Assembly: GCA_030642225.1 (NCBI GenBank)
Contig: DAOWOC010000023.1
Location: 1 to 9,053 of the forward strand
Source of the DNA: Deltaproteobacteria bacterium
Lineage (GTDB): Bacteria > Desulfobacterota > DAOWOC01
Reading direction: 5' to 3'
DNA length: 9,053 bases
Shown here: positions 1-6,835 of the stretch, one piece after another
How positions within the stretch are numbered: the stretch's first letter is position 1
Layout: the number at the start of each line of letters is the position of its first letter
Notes under the pieces: model-generated
Databases searched by the model: none
What the model saw: only the letters and a program-made list of their open reading frames with translations
What the model was told of the DNA's origin: nothing
Made by a program: the position numbers and the translations under genes

Positions 1-2
1 AG

Positions 3-158
3 GATAAAAATGCGTCTATCTCAACATATATCAAGGAACTTGATATATATATTATTGATATCCCTGCCTCCTGCGATACAAGGCAATTTGCCTCTGACCT
101 GATTTTAATGGAAGAGGTGAGGCACGCAAGTCCATACTATAAATACAGGGCACATTAA
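3..158 (+). CDS. C-terminal end of an unidentified protein (partial)
   Basis: The frame is open from the window edge to a TAA at 156-158 and gives 51 residues, starting DKNASISTYI and ending SPYYKYRAH. A predicted strand-like stretch (LDIYIIDIPA) is followed by a probable helix (ASDLILMEEVRHA). I do not recognise the family. The residues do not resemble the C-terminus of a GspD secretin or a GspC. The stop lies only 3 nt before the gspE ATG, so this gene is probably co-transcribed with the T2SS operon and may be its promoter-proximal member. Confidence is limited because the open stretch is short and truncated, though its end abutting gspE supports a real gene. Confidence 0.6.
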   Translation, partial: DKNASISTYIKELDIYIIDIPASCDTRQFASDLILMEEVRHASPYYKYRAH

Positions 159-161
159 CTG

Positions 162-1694
162 ATGCTGGATACCCCTGATCTGAAATTAATTCAAGGCATT
201 GATGATAAGGATGTGGAGCTTTCTTTTTTAAAGAATATCCCCATGGCCTTTTGCAAGGTTAACCTTATCCTGCCATTAAGCATTGAACAAGGTAGGCTTA
301 AGGCACTGGTTTATAATGAAAACAGTTTTTTTGCCCTGCGTGAGATTGCTGCAAAACATGGCGTTGAACCTGTTCCTTTATTGGCTGAAAGGGAAATGAT
401 CCTGCAATCAATAAGCAGGTTTTACGGCAGGATAGGTTCAGCTGAAGAGGTTATGGAAAATATTGAAGGTGAAGACCTCTCCATGCTTGCAAAAGAGTTT
501 GAAACCCCGAAAGACCTCCTTGAATTAACAGAAGAAGCTCCTGTTATCAGGCTTTTAAATGCACTCCTGCAACAGGCTGTGCATGAAAGGGTCAGTGATA
601 TACACATTGAGCCATATGAAACTAAGCTTGAAATCAGGATGAGGGTGGACGGTGTTTTAAATACGGTCATAAGGCCAAAAAAAATTATGCAGGATGCCAT
701 TGTAAGCAGGATTAAGATTATGGCAAATCTTGATATAGCGGAAAAAAGGCTTCCACAGGATGGTCGCATAAGAATCCTGCTTGGTGGGAGTGATATTGAT
801 ATAAGGGTATCCATAATCCCGACTGTTTTTGGTGAAAGGGCTGTATTAAGACTGCTTGACAGGAAACAGGGGGTACTGGGGCTCTCTGACGTGGGGTTTG
901 ATAAACATTATGAAGAGTTATTTTCCAATGTATTAACAATGCCAAATGGTATTATCCTTGTTACCGGCCCGACCGGAAGCGGTAAAACCACAACCCTTTA
1001 TGCTGCCTTAAATGTTATTTATTCAGTTGAAAAAAATATAATAACGGTTGAGGATCCTGTTGAATATCAGTTGGATGGCGTGGGCCAGATTCAGGTCAAT
1101 CCAGGGATAGGGCTTACCTTTGCTTCGGGATTAAGGTCAATATTAAGACAGGATCCTGATGTTATAATGGTCGGAGAGATAAGGGATATTGAGACTGCTG
1201 AGATAGCCATACATGCTTCCTTAACAGGTCATCTCGTATTGAGCACCCTTCATACCAATGATGCTGCCTCGGCTGTAACAAGGCTTGTTGATATGGGGAT
1301 TGAGCCTTTTCTTGTGGCATCTTCAATAGTCGGGGTCCTTGCGCAGCGGCTTGTAAGGATTATTTGCCCAAAGTGTAAGACAGCGTATGAACCTGAAGAT
1401 GATAAATTAAGATATTTTAATGAACCCCCTTTGAAATTATACAGGGGTAAAGGGTGTGAGGCATGTAAATATACCGGATATTTTGGCAGAACAGCAATCT
1501 TTGAATTTATGTTAATAAATAATGCCATAAGGACATTGATTGGTAGTAAGGCTGATGCTGTTTTAATAAAGGGAAAGGCCATAGAGAATAATATGCAGAC
1601 ATTACGCATGAATGGTCTTGAAAAGGTTAAACAGGGAATTACCACGCTTAGCGAAGTCCTAAGGGTTACTCATAAAGATTATGCCGATATTTAA
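162..1694 (+). CDS. gspE: Type II secretion system ATPase GspE
   Basis: This is the cytoplasmic hexameric ATPase that powers pseudopilus assembly. The 510 residues are the normal family length. The N-terminal part (about 20-120) corresponds to the GspE N-domain that docks on GspL. The ATPase core shows Walker A GPTGSGKTTT (269-278), an Asp box ITVEDPVEY (294-302), a degenerate Walker B region with VGEIRD (337-342), and a His box ending STLHTN (361-366). A zinc-binding tetracysteine element is intact: CPKC (402-405) and CEAC (432-435). The last element separates GspE/PilB-type assembly ATPases from PilT-type retraction ATPases. The following pseudopilin and gspL-M-N genes favour GspE over PilB. 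The ATG at 162 has only a weak AGGG (147-150), so translation is probably coupled to the upstream gene. The 3' end overlaps gspF by 14 nt. Confidence 0.96.
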   Translation: MLDTPDLKLIQGIDDKDVELSFLKNIPMAFCKVNLILPLSIEQGRLKALVYNENSFFALREIAAKHGVEPVPLLAEREMILQSISRFYGRIGSAEEVMENIEGEDLSMLAKEFETPKDLLELTEEAPVIRLLNALLQQAVHERVSDIHIEPYETKLEIRMRVDGVLNTVIRPKKIMQDAIVSRIKIMANLDIAEKRLPQDGRIRILLGGSDIDIRVSIIPTVFGERAVLRLLDRKQGVLGLSDVGFDKHYEELFSNVLTMPNGIILVTGPTGSGKTTTLYAALNVIYSVEKNIITVEDPVEYQLDGVGQIQVNPGIGLTFASGLRSILRQDPDVIMVGEIRDIETAEIAIHASLTGHLVLSTLHTNDAASAVTRLVDMGIEPFLVASSIVGVLAQRLVRIICPKCKTAYEPEDDKLRYFNEPPLKLYRGKGCEACKYTGYFGRTAIFEFMLINNAIRTLIGSKADAVLIKGKAIENNMQTLRMNGLEKVKQGITTLSEVLRVTHKDYADI

Positions 1695-2853
1695 GTATAT
1701 GGGATATGCCTCTGACGGTTCCCTTGAAAAAGGGGTTATTGAGGCTGACAGTGAGCAGGATGCTGTTTTAAGGCTCAAGCATACTAAAAAAATTCTGCCA
1801 AAGGAGATTAAACGTATAACCCCTGATGAGAAAAAAAATTTTTTTCATAGAAATAAATCAAAAGAACTGGAACAGTTTACAAGACAGTTTTCCATCCTTA
1901 CTGTTTCCGGTGTTACTATTAATGATTCATTAAGCTCATTGTCGGAGGAGTATACCGGTTATTTTAAAAATATAATTATTGATCTAAGGGAATCCATATC
2001 CAAGGGAGTCAGCCTTTCAAAGGCCATGGAATCTTACAGAGGAATATTCCCTGAATTTTATATAATGATGGTTCATGCGGGAGAGACCGGCGGTATGCTG
2101 GATGATGTTTTAATGAAGCTTAGCGATTTTCTTGAAAAGGAAAGCGATATTAAAAAAAAGGTTTCAACAGCACTTGTTTACCCTGTTTTTATGGTTAGTA
2201 TCGGCTTTATTGTACTCTCTTTTATCTTTGCCTTTGTTGTGCCAAAGATAGTTGTGATATTTGAAAATTCAAAGGCAGCCCTGCCGTTTGTAACGATTGT
2301 TTTACTCAAGATTAATGCAATGGTGCAGTCATTCTGGTGGTTTTTTATTATCATCGCTGTTGGCTTATTTTTTTATATACGAAAAATATTAGAAAAAAAA
2401 CCAGAGATATTTGATTCGTTCTGGCTCAAGATTCCCTTGGCACGCAGCCTTTATTTAACCCGTTTTACAAGGATACTTGGTTTTCTTTTAACAGGAGGCA
2501 TTTCCCTTATACATTCGCTTGAACTTGCAGCCGGGTCAGTGGGAAACAGCGTGTTTAAAAAGGATATACAGGATGCATCGGCAAAGATAACCGAAGGTAT
2601 CGGCATTGCCAATGCACTGGTTACCTTTCCGCCTGTCCTTAAACAGATGATTGCAACAGGTGAAAAGACCGGCAAACTTCCCGTGCTTCTTGAAAAGGCG
2701 GCTGATGTTTATGAAAATGAGTTTACAAAAAGGGTACAGCTAATGCTTGCAATCCTTGAGCCCACCATGATTGTTATAATGGGCATTACAGTGGGTTTTA
2801 TTGTTTTTGCCGTCTTATTGCCAATTTTTCAAATGAACCAGTTGATCAGATAA
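1681..2853 (+). CDS. gspF: Type II secretion system inner-membrane platform protein GspF
   Basis: This polytopic inner-membrane protein forms the core of the assembly platform and contacts GspE and GspL. The 390 residues fit the usual length of about 400. It has the two-repeat GspF architecture: a first cytoplasmic domain (about 60-165) containing HAGETGG (132-138), and a second (about 255-355) containing ATGEKTGKL (325-333). Three membrane segments are visible at about 165-195, 216-235 and 358-384. The N-terminal residues MPIFKYMGYASDG are typical of the family. The start lies inside the end of gspE (14-nt overlap) with only a distant AAGGG (1661-1665), which points to translational coupling. 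The PilC pilus homologue is the alternative, but the operon context decides for GspF. Confidence 0.96.
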   Translation: MPIFKYMGYASDGSLEKGVIEADSEQDAVLRLKHTKKILPKEIKRITPDEKKNFFHRNKSKELEQFTRQFSILTVSGVTINDSLSSLSEEYTGYFKNIIIDLRESISKGVSLSKAMESYRGIFPEFYIMMVHAGETGGMLDDVLMKLSDFLEKESDIKKKVSTALVYPVFMVSIGFIVLSFIFAFVVPKIVVIFENSKAALPFVTIVLLKINAMVQSFWWFFIIIAVGLFFYIRKILEKKPEIFDSFWLKIPLARSLYLTRFTRILGFLLTGGISLIHSLELAAGSVGNSVFKKDIQDASAKITEGIGIANALVTFPPVLKQMIATGEKTGKLPVLLEKAADVYENEFTKRVQLMLAILEPTMIVIMGITVGFIVFAVLLPIFQMNQLIR

Positions 2854-2859
2854 TTTTGT

Positions 2860-2865
2860 AGGAGG
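2860..2865 (+). promoter_or_regulatory. Strong ribosome binding site of gspG
   Basis: A perfect AGGAGG lies 8 nt before the gspG ATG (2874) and just after the gspF stop (2851-2853). Most other genes of the operon have weak sites or rely on overlap. A consensus site here fits the need for far more GspG than the other subunits. Confidence 0.85.
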
Positions 2866-2873
2866 TTTAAATA

Positions 2874-3311
2874 ATGAATATTAAAGAAAAAAAAGGATTC
2901 ACATTGATTGAGATACTTGTTGTTGTCCTTATCCTGAGTCTCCTTGTAGCTATTGTCGGGCCTAAGATTATAGGCAGGACAGATGATGCAAAGATTACAA
3001 CAGCAAGGCATCAGATAGCAAATTTTGAAACAGCGTTAAAATTGTTTAAGATTGACAATGGATTTTATCCTTCCACTGATCAGGGTCTTGAAAGTCTGAT
3101 AAACAAGCCTGACAATGGTAGAATTCCAGCTAAATACAGGAGCGGTGGATACCTTGAAAAAGGCGTTATCCCAAATGATTCATGGGGTAATCCATTTTAT
3201 TATTTTTCACCCGGTCTGCATGGTGATTATGATATTATCTCTTTTGGAGGTGATGGCATTGAGGGTGGTGATGGGAACGGGGCGGACATAACAAGCTGGA
3301 ACATAAAATAA
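2874..3311 (+). CDS. gspG: Type II secretion system major pseudopilin GspG
   Basis: This is the main subunit of the periplasmic pseudopilus. The 145-residue precursor has a short charged leader ending in the prepilin peptidase site KKG|FTLIE. Cleavage is expected after Gly8, with N-methylation of Phe9. Glu13 is the conserved mature Glu5. A hydrophobic helix follows to about residue 30. The C-terminal globular domain carries family hallmarks: DNGFYPSTDQGLESL (61-75), DSWGNPFYY (102-110) and the calcium-binding loop region 118-138, with Asp120, Asp127 and Asp138 as likely ligands or loop residues. This loop and the Asp-rich end distinguish GspG from type IV pilins. A 67-nt gap follows before gspH. 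Confidence 0.96.
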   Translation: MNIKEKKGFTLIEILVVVLILSLLVAIVGPKIIGRTDDAKITTARHQIANFETALKLFKIDNGFYPSTDQGLESLINKPDNGRIPAKYRSGGYLEKGVIPNDSWGNPFYYFSPGLHGDYDIISFGGDGIEGGDGNGADITSWNIK

Positions 3312-3378
3312 TATGGCATTATTAATTTCGGATACTTTTATGTACCACAATATATTGTAGCTTTTTATTATTATAAAT

Positions 3379-3861
3379 ATGATTGTGACGAATTTAAACA
3401 ATTTTAATAAGGCATTTACATTGATAGAGATGTTACTTGTAGTTTTTATATTATCTCTGTTAATGGCAGCTGTTATTCCTGCTTTATCGGGTTTTAATAT
3501 TCGCGGTGTTAAGGACGATGCGCGTCTTGTCGCCTCGATCATAAGATATTTACAGGAAACATCTCAAAATACAAAGATGACTCTCACCATGATTGTAAAC
3601 CTTGATAAAAAGATCATAACCTATGAAAAGGATGCAAAGGTTGAGATTCGGAAAATTGATGGACTTCATAGCGTTAAATTAACATCCATGGAGGAAAAGG
3701 TCGAAGGTGAGGTTAAGGTTTTCTTCCCTGCAACAGGTTTTATAGAAAGACTTGCAATTAAGCTTAATAACAAATCAGGATACATGGAGATTGTCTACAA
3801 CCCTTTTAGCGGACGGGTTATTATAAATGATACGCAGGATAAAAAAATTAATGAGACTTAG
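3379..3861 (+). CDS. gspH: Minor pseudopilin GspH (alanine at the -1 cleavage position)
   Basis: This is a minor pseudopilin of the T2SS tip, 160 residues as precursor. The leader ends NKA|FTLIE, so the residue before the cleavage site is Ala12 (codon GCA), not the near-invariant glycine found in the G, I, J and K precursors here. Phe13 (+1) and Glu17 (+5) are kept and a hydrophobic helix runs to about residue 36. The C-terminal part, with VFFPATGF (114-121) and NPFSGRVII (141-149), matches the beta-rich GspH fold. The ATG at 3379 is the only ATG in frame after an upstream TAG (3358-3360). A GTG at 3385 is an alternative. Neither has a visible Shine-Dalgarno sequence. The 3' end overlaps gspI. 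Assignment as GspH rests on order, length and the weak C-terminal pattern. Confidence 0.88.
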   Translation: MIVTNLNNFNKAFTLIEMLLVVFILSLLMAAVIPALSGFNIRGVKDDARLVASIIRYLQETSQNTKMTLTMIVNLDKKIITYEKDAKVEIRKIDGLHSVKLTSMEEKVEGEVKVFFPATGFIERLAIKLNNKSGYMEIVYNPFSGRVIINDTQDKKINET

Positions 3862-4192
3862 AAAATTTGAAAGCGGTTTTACCCTGCTTGAGGCATTGGT
3901 TGCCCTTGCCATTATTTCAGGTGCGTTAATCACTATTATTTACACGGTTAATTATCATTTAAGTCTAATCAGCAGGCATGAAACAATTACTATTGCAACT
4001 ATTTTAGGGAGAGAAAAACTCTTTAATCTTACATCATTAAGTCAAGTGGATAATAAAGGCAGTTTTGAGCCGTTATTTAAGGATTATTCCTATGATATTA
4101 AGATAATTGATTCACCACTTAGTGAAATAAAGCTTATTAAATTGAATATAATAAAAGATGAAGAGCATATTGAGTTGTTAAAATTAATGTAA
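3851..4192 (+). CDS. gspI: Minor pseudopilin GspI
   Basis: This minor pseudopilin forms the tip complex with GspJ and GspK; GspI is held to nucleate it. From the chosen ATG it has 113 residues, with a 9-residue leader ending ESG|FTLLEALVALAI, Glu14 as mature Glu5, and a helix to about residue 36. ATILGREKLFNL (49-60) matches the conserved helix seen in GspI proteins (LARQKMAEL-like). I chose ATG 3851 because it gives a normal leader and has an AGGA 11 nt upstream (3836-3839). An in-frame ATG at 3827 would give a 17-residue leader with a poorer site. The start overlaps gspH by 11 nt. The stop codon TAA lies inside the left arm of the downstream inverted repeat, so the exact C-terminus may have been set by that element. 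Confidence 0.92.
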   Translation: MRLRKFESGFTLLEALVALAIISGALITIIYTVNYHLSLISRHETITIATILGREKLFNLTSLSQVDNKGSFEPLFKDYSYDIKIIDSPLSEIKLIKLNIIKDEEHIELLKLM

Positions 4193-4258
4193 CGGTTCAC
4201 GGTTTATAGTTATCGGTTCACGGTTGAAAAAACAGACTGACAACTGTGAACCGTTACA
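4188..4258. repeat. Imperfect palindromic repeat element between gspI and gspJ
   Basis: The left arm 4188-4204 (TGTAACGGTTCACGGTT) is matched by the reverse complement of the right arm 4242-4258 at 16 of 17 positions. The first 13 are perfect and the single difference is a G-U pair in RNA. The 12-mer CGGTTCACGGTT also occurs as an exact direct repeat, at 4193-4204 and 4214-4225. The second copy can pair with the same right arm, giving a shorter hairpin with a 16-nt loop. No T-run follows, so it is not a standard intrinsic terminator. It overlaps the gspI stop codon and interrupts an otherwise tightly packed operon. It resembles dispersed palindromic (REP- or MITE-like) repeats, but copy number cannot be judged from this window. 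Confidence 0.8.
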
Positions 4259-4291
4259 AATTAATAAAGCCTTAAAAATTTATTAATATCC

Positions 4292-4876
4292 ATGAATAAT
4301 AACATAAAAAGCGGGTTTACCCTTATTGAAATACTTGTGGCATTGAGCATCCTGAGTATTGTCCTGTTATCAGTATACGGCACATTTTTCAGTATAAACA
4401 GGGCCATATACTCTACTGAAAATAATGTAGCAATATATCGCGAGGTAAGGATTTTTTTTGATCTTATCAGGCGTGAGGTAGAGGGCTGTTATATTAATAA
4501 AAAAGATAAAAATACTTTTCTCAGGATAAAAGACAGGGACATTTACGGGGTCAGCGCATCCGAGCTTTTGTTTACAGCATTTACACCATATGGACGAGGC
4601 GTTTATTCTATAACATATACCCTTGATCCTGAGAAAAAAGTACTTTTAAAGAGTGTTGCAGGGTTATGGGATAAAGGAGATGCTGAGAAAATAAATATCC
4701 TTGATAATGTCACGATGTTTAAGGTTGAGGCCTTTATTAATGGAAGATGGACAGGGACATTTGATTCCCTTATGACAAATAATATGCCAAGTGTTTTAAA
4801 GATAACCCTTGAGTTTATCTTTTTAGATGACACAGTTACACTTTTTCAGAGTATTGCGCCCAAGATAGGAGGTTGA
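4292..4876 (+). CDS. gspJ: Minor pseudopilin GspJ
   Basis: This is a minor pseudopilin of the I-J-K tip complex. The 194 residues match the family (about 195-200). The leader ends IKSG|FTLIEILVAL: cleavage after Gly8, Phe9 at +1, Glu13 as Glu5, and a hydrophobic helix to about residue 32. RIFFDLIRREVEGCY (53-67) corresponds to the conserved GspJ stretch with a DxxRR-like pattern, and later strands such as LLFTAFTPYGRG (92-103) fit the beta-sheet domain. The ATG at 4292 has no clear Shine-Dalgarno sequence and follows the 99-nt gap with the palindromic element, so coupling to gspI is lost here. The stop (TGA 4874-4876) lies 1 nt before the inferred gspK start, and the gspK ribosome site lies inside the gspJ coding end. 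Confidence 0.93.
   Translation: MNNNIKSGFTLIEILVALSILSIVLLSVYGTFFSINRAIYSTENNVAIYREVRIFFDLIRREVEGCYINKKDKNTFLRIKDRDIYGVSASELLFTAFTPYGRGVYSITYTLDPEKKVLLKSVAGLWDKGDAEKINILDNVTMFKVEAFINGRWTGTFDSLMTNNMPSVLKITLEFIFLDDTVTLFQSIAPKIGG
4867..4872 (+). promoter_or_regulatory. Ribosome binding site that fixes the gspK start
   Basis: A perfect AGGAGG lies in the last codons of gspJ. Counting downstream in the gspK frame, the codons are ATA at 4878 (5-nt spacing), AAT, and ATT at 4884 (11-nt spacing). No ATG, GTG or TTG occurs in that frame at a usable distance. The site therefore argues that gspK translation starts at ATA 4878 or, less likely, ATT 4884. Confidence 0.75.
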
Positions 4877-4877
4877 T

Positions 4878-5765
4878 ATAAATATTAAGAACAAAAGCGG
4901 TTTTGTCCTTATACTCGTTTTGGTCATATTGGCAGCGCTAAGCGCCATGGTCGTTGAGTTTGTATATATTGTTCGGAATGATACAACCTCAATATACAAC
5001 TGGAGCACACGGGAGAGCCTTTCCATAATGGCTGAATCCGGTATAAAGGCCGGAGAGATTTTTTTAAAGAAATTTATTGATTCTGGTAATTATTTATATC
5101 CATGTAAGATAGATATACCTGTGCCCGACATTGCAGGGGATGGTGAGACCGATGTTTTAATAACCATTGCTGATGAAGATATAAAATTAAATATCAATAA
5201 AATTGTAAATCAAAATGGTACAGTTAATCAGGAAGTACATGACAGTTTTAAAAGGTTATTGAGTTTTCTTGAGATAAAAGAAAGTGTAGCTGATATTATT
5301 ATTGACTGGATTGATGAAAATAATGAGGAAAGGGCAGGCGGGGGAGAAGAAAATTCAAAAAATGCTGTTTTATACAGCGTGGATGAACTTTTAAAAATAA
5401 AAGGGATTATGCCCGAAGATTATGTCAGGCTATCGCCTTATATTACAATCTATGGCGATGGACTGATCAATATCAACGGCGCTGATAAATTTGTGCTCAT
5501 GAGCCTTTCAGAGGATATTACAGAAGAGCTTGCCGAAAGGCTTATCGCTTACAGAGAACTCACACCTTTTAAAACATGGCAGGGACTTAACAGGGTTGCG
5601 GGTTTTGAAACAATTTATACATCCCTTGGCGGCAGGATAACGGTAAAAGGCAATGCGTTTTTAATTGAGGTAAAGACGTACAGGGAAGATTTAATAAGAC
5701 ATGTCACTGCAATTGTGATGTTTAACGGTAATAAACCTGTTTATAAATACTGGAAGGAAGTTTAA
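4878..5765 (+). CDS. gspK: Minor pseudopilin GspK, apparently starting at ATA
   Basis: GspK caps the pseudopilus tip and carries a large alpha-helical domain. From 4878 it has 295 residues. The leader xNIKNKSG|FVLILVLVILAAL has a proper cleavage site after Gly8 and, as usual for GspK, lacks Glu at mature position 5. Family signs are DIIIDWIDENNEERAGG (139-155), YSVDELLKIKG (166-176), ININGADKF (197-205) and a helical SAM-like stretch around 214-242. The first in-frame standard start is TTG at 4920, but it would remove the leader, cleavage site and part of the helix, so I reject it. The codon at 4878 is ATA, well placed behind AGGAGG, and the next residues NIK match the GspG leader MNIK. It may be a mutated ATG, a real rare start or a sequence error. 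The stop overlaps the gspL start by 1 nt (TAATG). Confidence 0.9.
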   Translation: MNIKNKSGFVLILVLVILAALSAMVVEFVYIVRNDTTSIYNWSTRESLSIMAESGIKAGEIFLKKFIDSGNYLYPCKIDIPVPDIAGDGETDVLITIADEDIKLNINKIVNQNGTVNQEVHDSFKRLLSFLEIKESVADIIIDWIDENNEERAGGGEENSKNAVLYSVDELLKIKGIMPEDYVRLSPYITIYGDGLININGADKFVLMSLSEDITEELAERLIAYRELTPFKTWQGLNRVAGFETIYTSLGGRITVKGNAFLIEVKTYREDLIRHVTAIVMFNGNKPVYKYWKEV

Positions 5766-6835
5766 TGGCAGCCGGCTTTATAGATAAAAAAGACGAAGAT
5801 TTTTATATTTATATATTTGATAAATTTCAGGCAACCTACAAGTTCAGGGATTGTCATAAAATAACCGCTGAGAGCTCATACCTTGCGGGTATTATAGATG
5901 AGCTCGAGACTGTTTATCTGAATATCAATATAAAAAACATACAATTTCGCTTACTTGAATTTCCATTTTCAGAAAAGGAAAAGATCAAAGAAATTATTTC
6001 ATTTCAGATAAAGGAGATGATAACCAGTGATATTGAGGATATTGTCTGGGATTTTATACCTATTGAAAAAGTCGAAGATAACAGCAGTGTACCCCCATCT
6101 CCTTTTAAGATATTACTCGCTTTTATTGATAAGTCTTTTCTTAGAGATATCTTAACTGAAATCCCTGATAACAATATCAGGCCATCGGTAATAACATCTG
6201 TTGAGACCTTTCATGCTTTTGTAAGTAGAGATATAGATGACCTGTTTAAGGCCTTTGAGCTTAATGAAGAGGATAAACTTATTCAAATGAGTAATATGTT
6301 TTCCTCTGACAAACTTAATTTTGCAAAGGGTGAGTTCTTATACAGGGATGATATTGCAAAGGCATTGCCTTACATAAAATTGGGCGCTTTTTTTGCAATT
6401 TTTCTTTACGTGTTTTTATGTGTGCATCTAATGCTTGATATAATAAATATGTCTGAAAAGGAAAAAAGGATTAATAAGGATATCAAACAAATTTATTCCA
6501 GCCTTATGCCGGAAGATTCCAGGATTATAAATCCTCTTTACCAGCTTAAATCACATCAAAAACAACTTGATTGGAAGGTTGACGAATTTAATGATATTAA
6601 TCCGCTTCATGTCCTTAAACTGATCTCTGAAGAATGGGGCGTTAGCTCATCTATTGATGAGATAGAGGCTTTTAAGGATTTAATTACAATAAAGGGCGAA
6701 GCAGATAACGCAGACCAGATAAAGACCATGGCTGATGTATTGCAGGATAAATTTTCAGGCGAGCCTGTGATTGAGACAAAACAGTCATCCGGCACAAAGA
6801 TCGGGTATACAATCCAGGTAAGGCGCAACTTATGA
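5765..6835 (+). CDS. gspL: Type II secretion system protein GspL
   Basis: GspL is a bitopic inner-membrane protein that anchors GspE and pairs with GspM. The 356 residues comprise a cytoplasmic part (1-203), one membrane segment (about 204-224), a coiled-coil-prone stretch (about 228-275) and a periplasmic ferredoxin-like domain (about 280-356). LNFAKGEFLYR (184-194), just before the membrane segment, matches the conserved NLxxGEF stretch of GspL. The cytoplasmic part is shorter than in enterobacterial GspL (about 230-250), and its N-terminus is divergent, so I recognise it mainly from this motif, topology and place. A good ribosome site (GGAAGGAAG, 5752-5760) precedes the ATG, which overlaps the gspK stop by 1 nt. 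Confidence 0.88.
   Translation: MAAGFIDKKDEDFYIYIFDKFQATYKFRDCHKITAESSYLAGIIDELETVYLNINIKNIQFRLLEFPFSEKEKIKEIISFQIKEMITSDIEDIVWDFIPIEKVEDNSSVPPSPFKILLAFIDKSFLRDILTEIPDNNIRPSVITSVETFHAFVSRDIDDLFKAFELNEEDKLIQMSNMFSSDKLNFAKGEFLYRDDIAKALPYIKLGAFFAIFLYVFLCVHLMLDIINMSEKEKRINKDIKQIYSSLMPEDSRIINPLYQLKSHQKQLDWKVDEFNDINPLHVLKLISEEWGVSSSIDEIEAFKDLITIKGEADNADQIKTMADVLQDKFSGEPVIETKQSSGTKIGYTIQVRRNL

Noticed and set aside
422..945. Reading frames on the - strand inside gspE
   Set aside because: They are antisense to highly conserved GspE coding sequence and show no recognisable protein features.
3827..3850. Upstream ATG for gspI at 3827
   Set aside because: It gives an unusually long 17-residue leader and a deeper overlap with gspH. 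ATG 3851 has a normal leader and an AGGA upstream.
4188..4258. CRISPR array or intrinsic terminator at the repeats between gspI and gspJ
   Set aside because: There are only two direct copies of 12 nt with a 9-nt gap, no spacer regularity, and no T-run after the stem.
4920..5765. gspK starting at TTG 4920 (281 residues)
   Set aside because: It lacks a ribosome site at proper distance and deletes the leader, cleavage site and part of the N-terminal helix that every pseudopilin needs.
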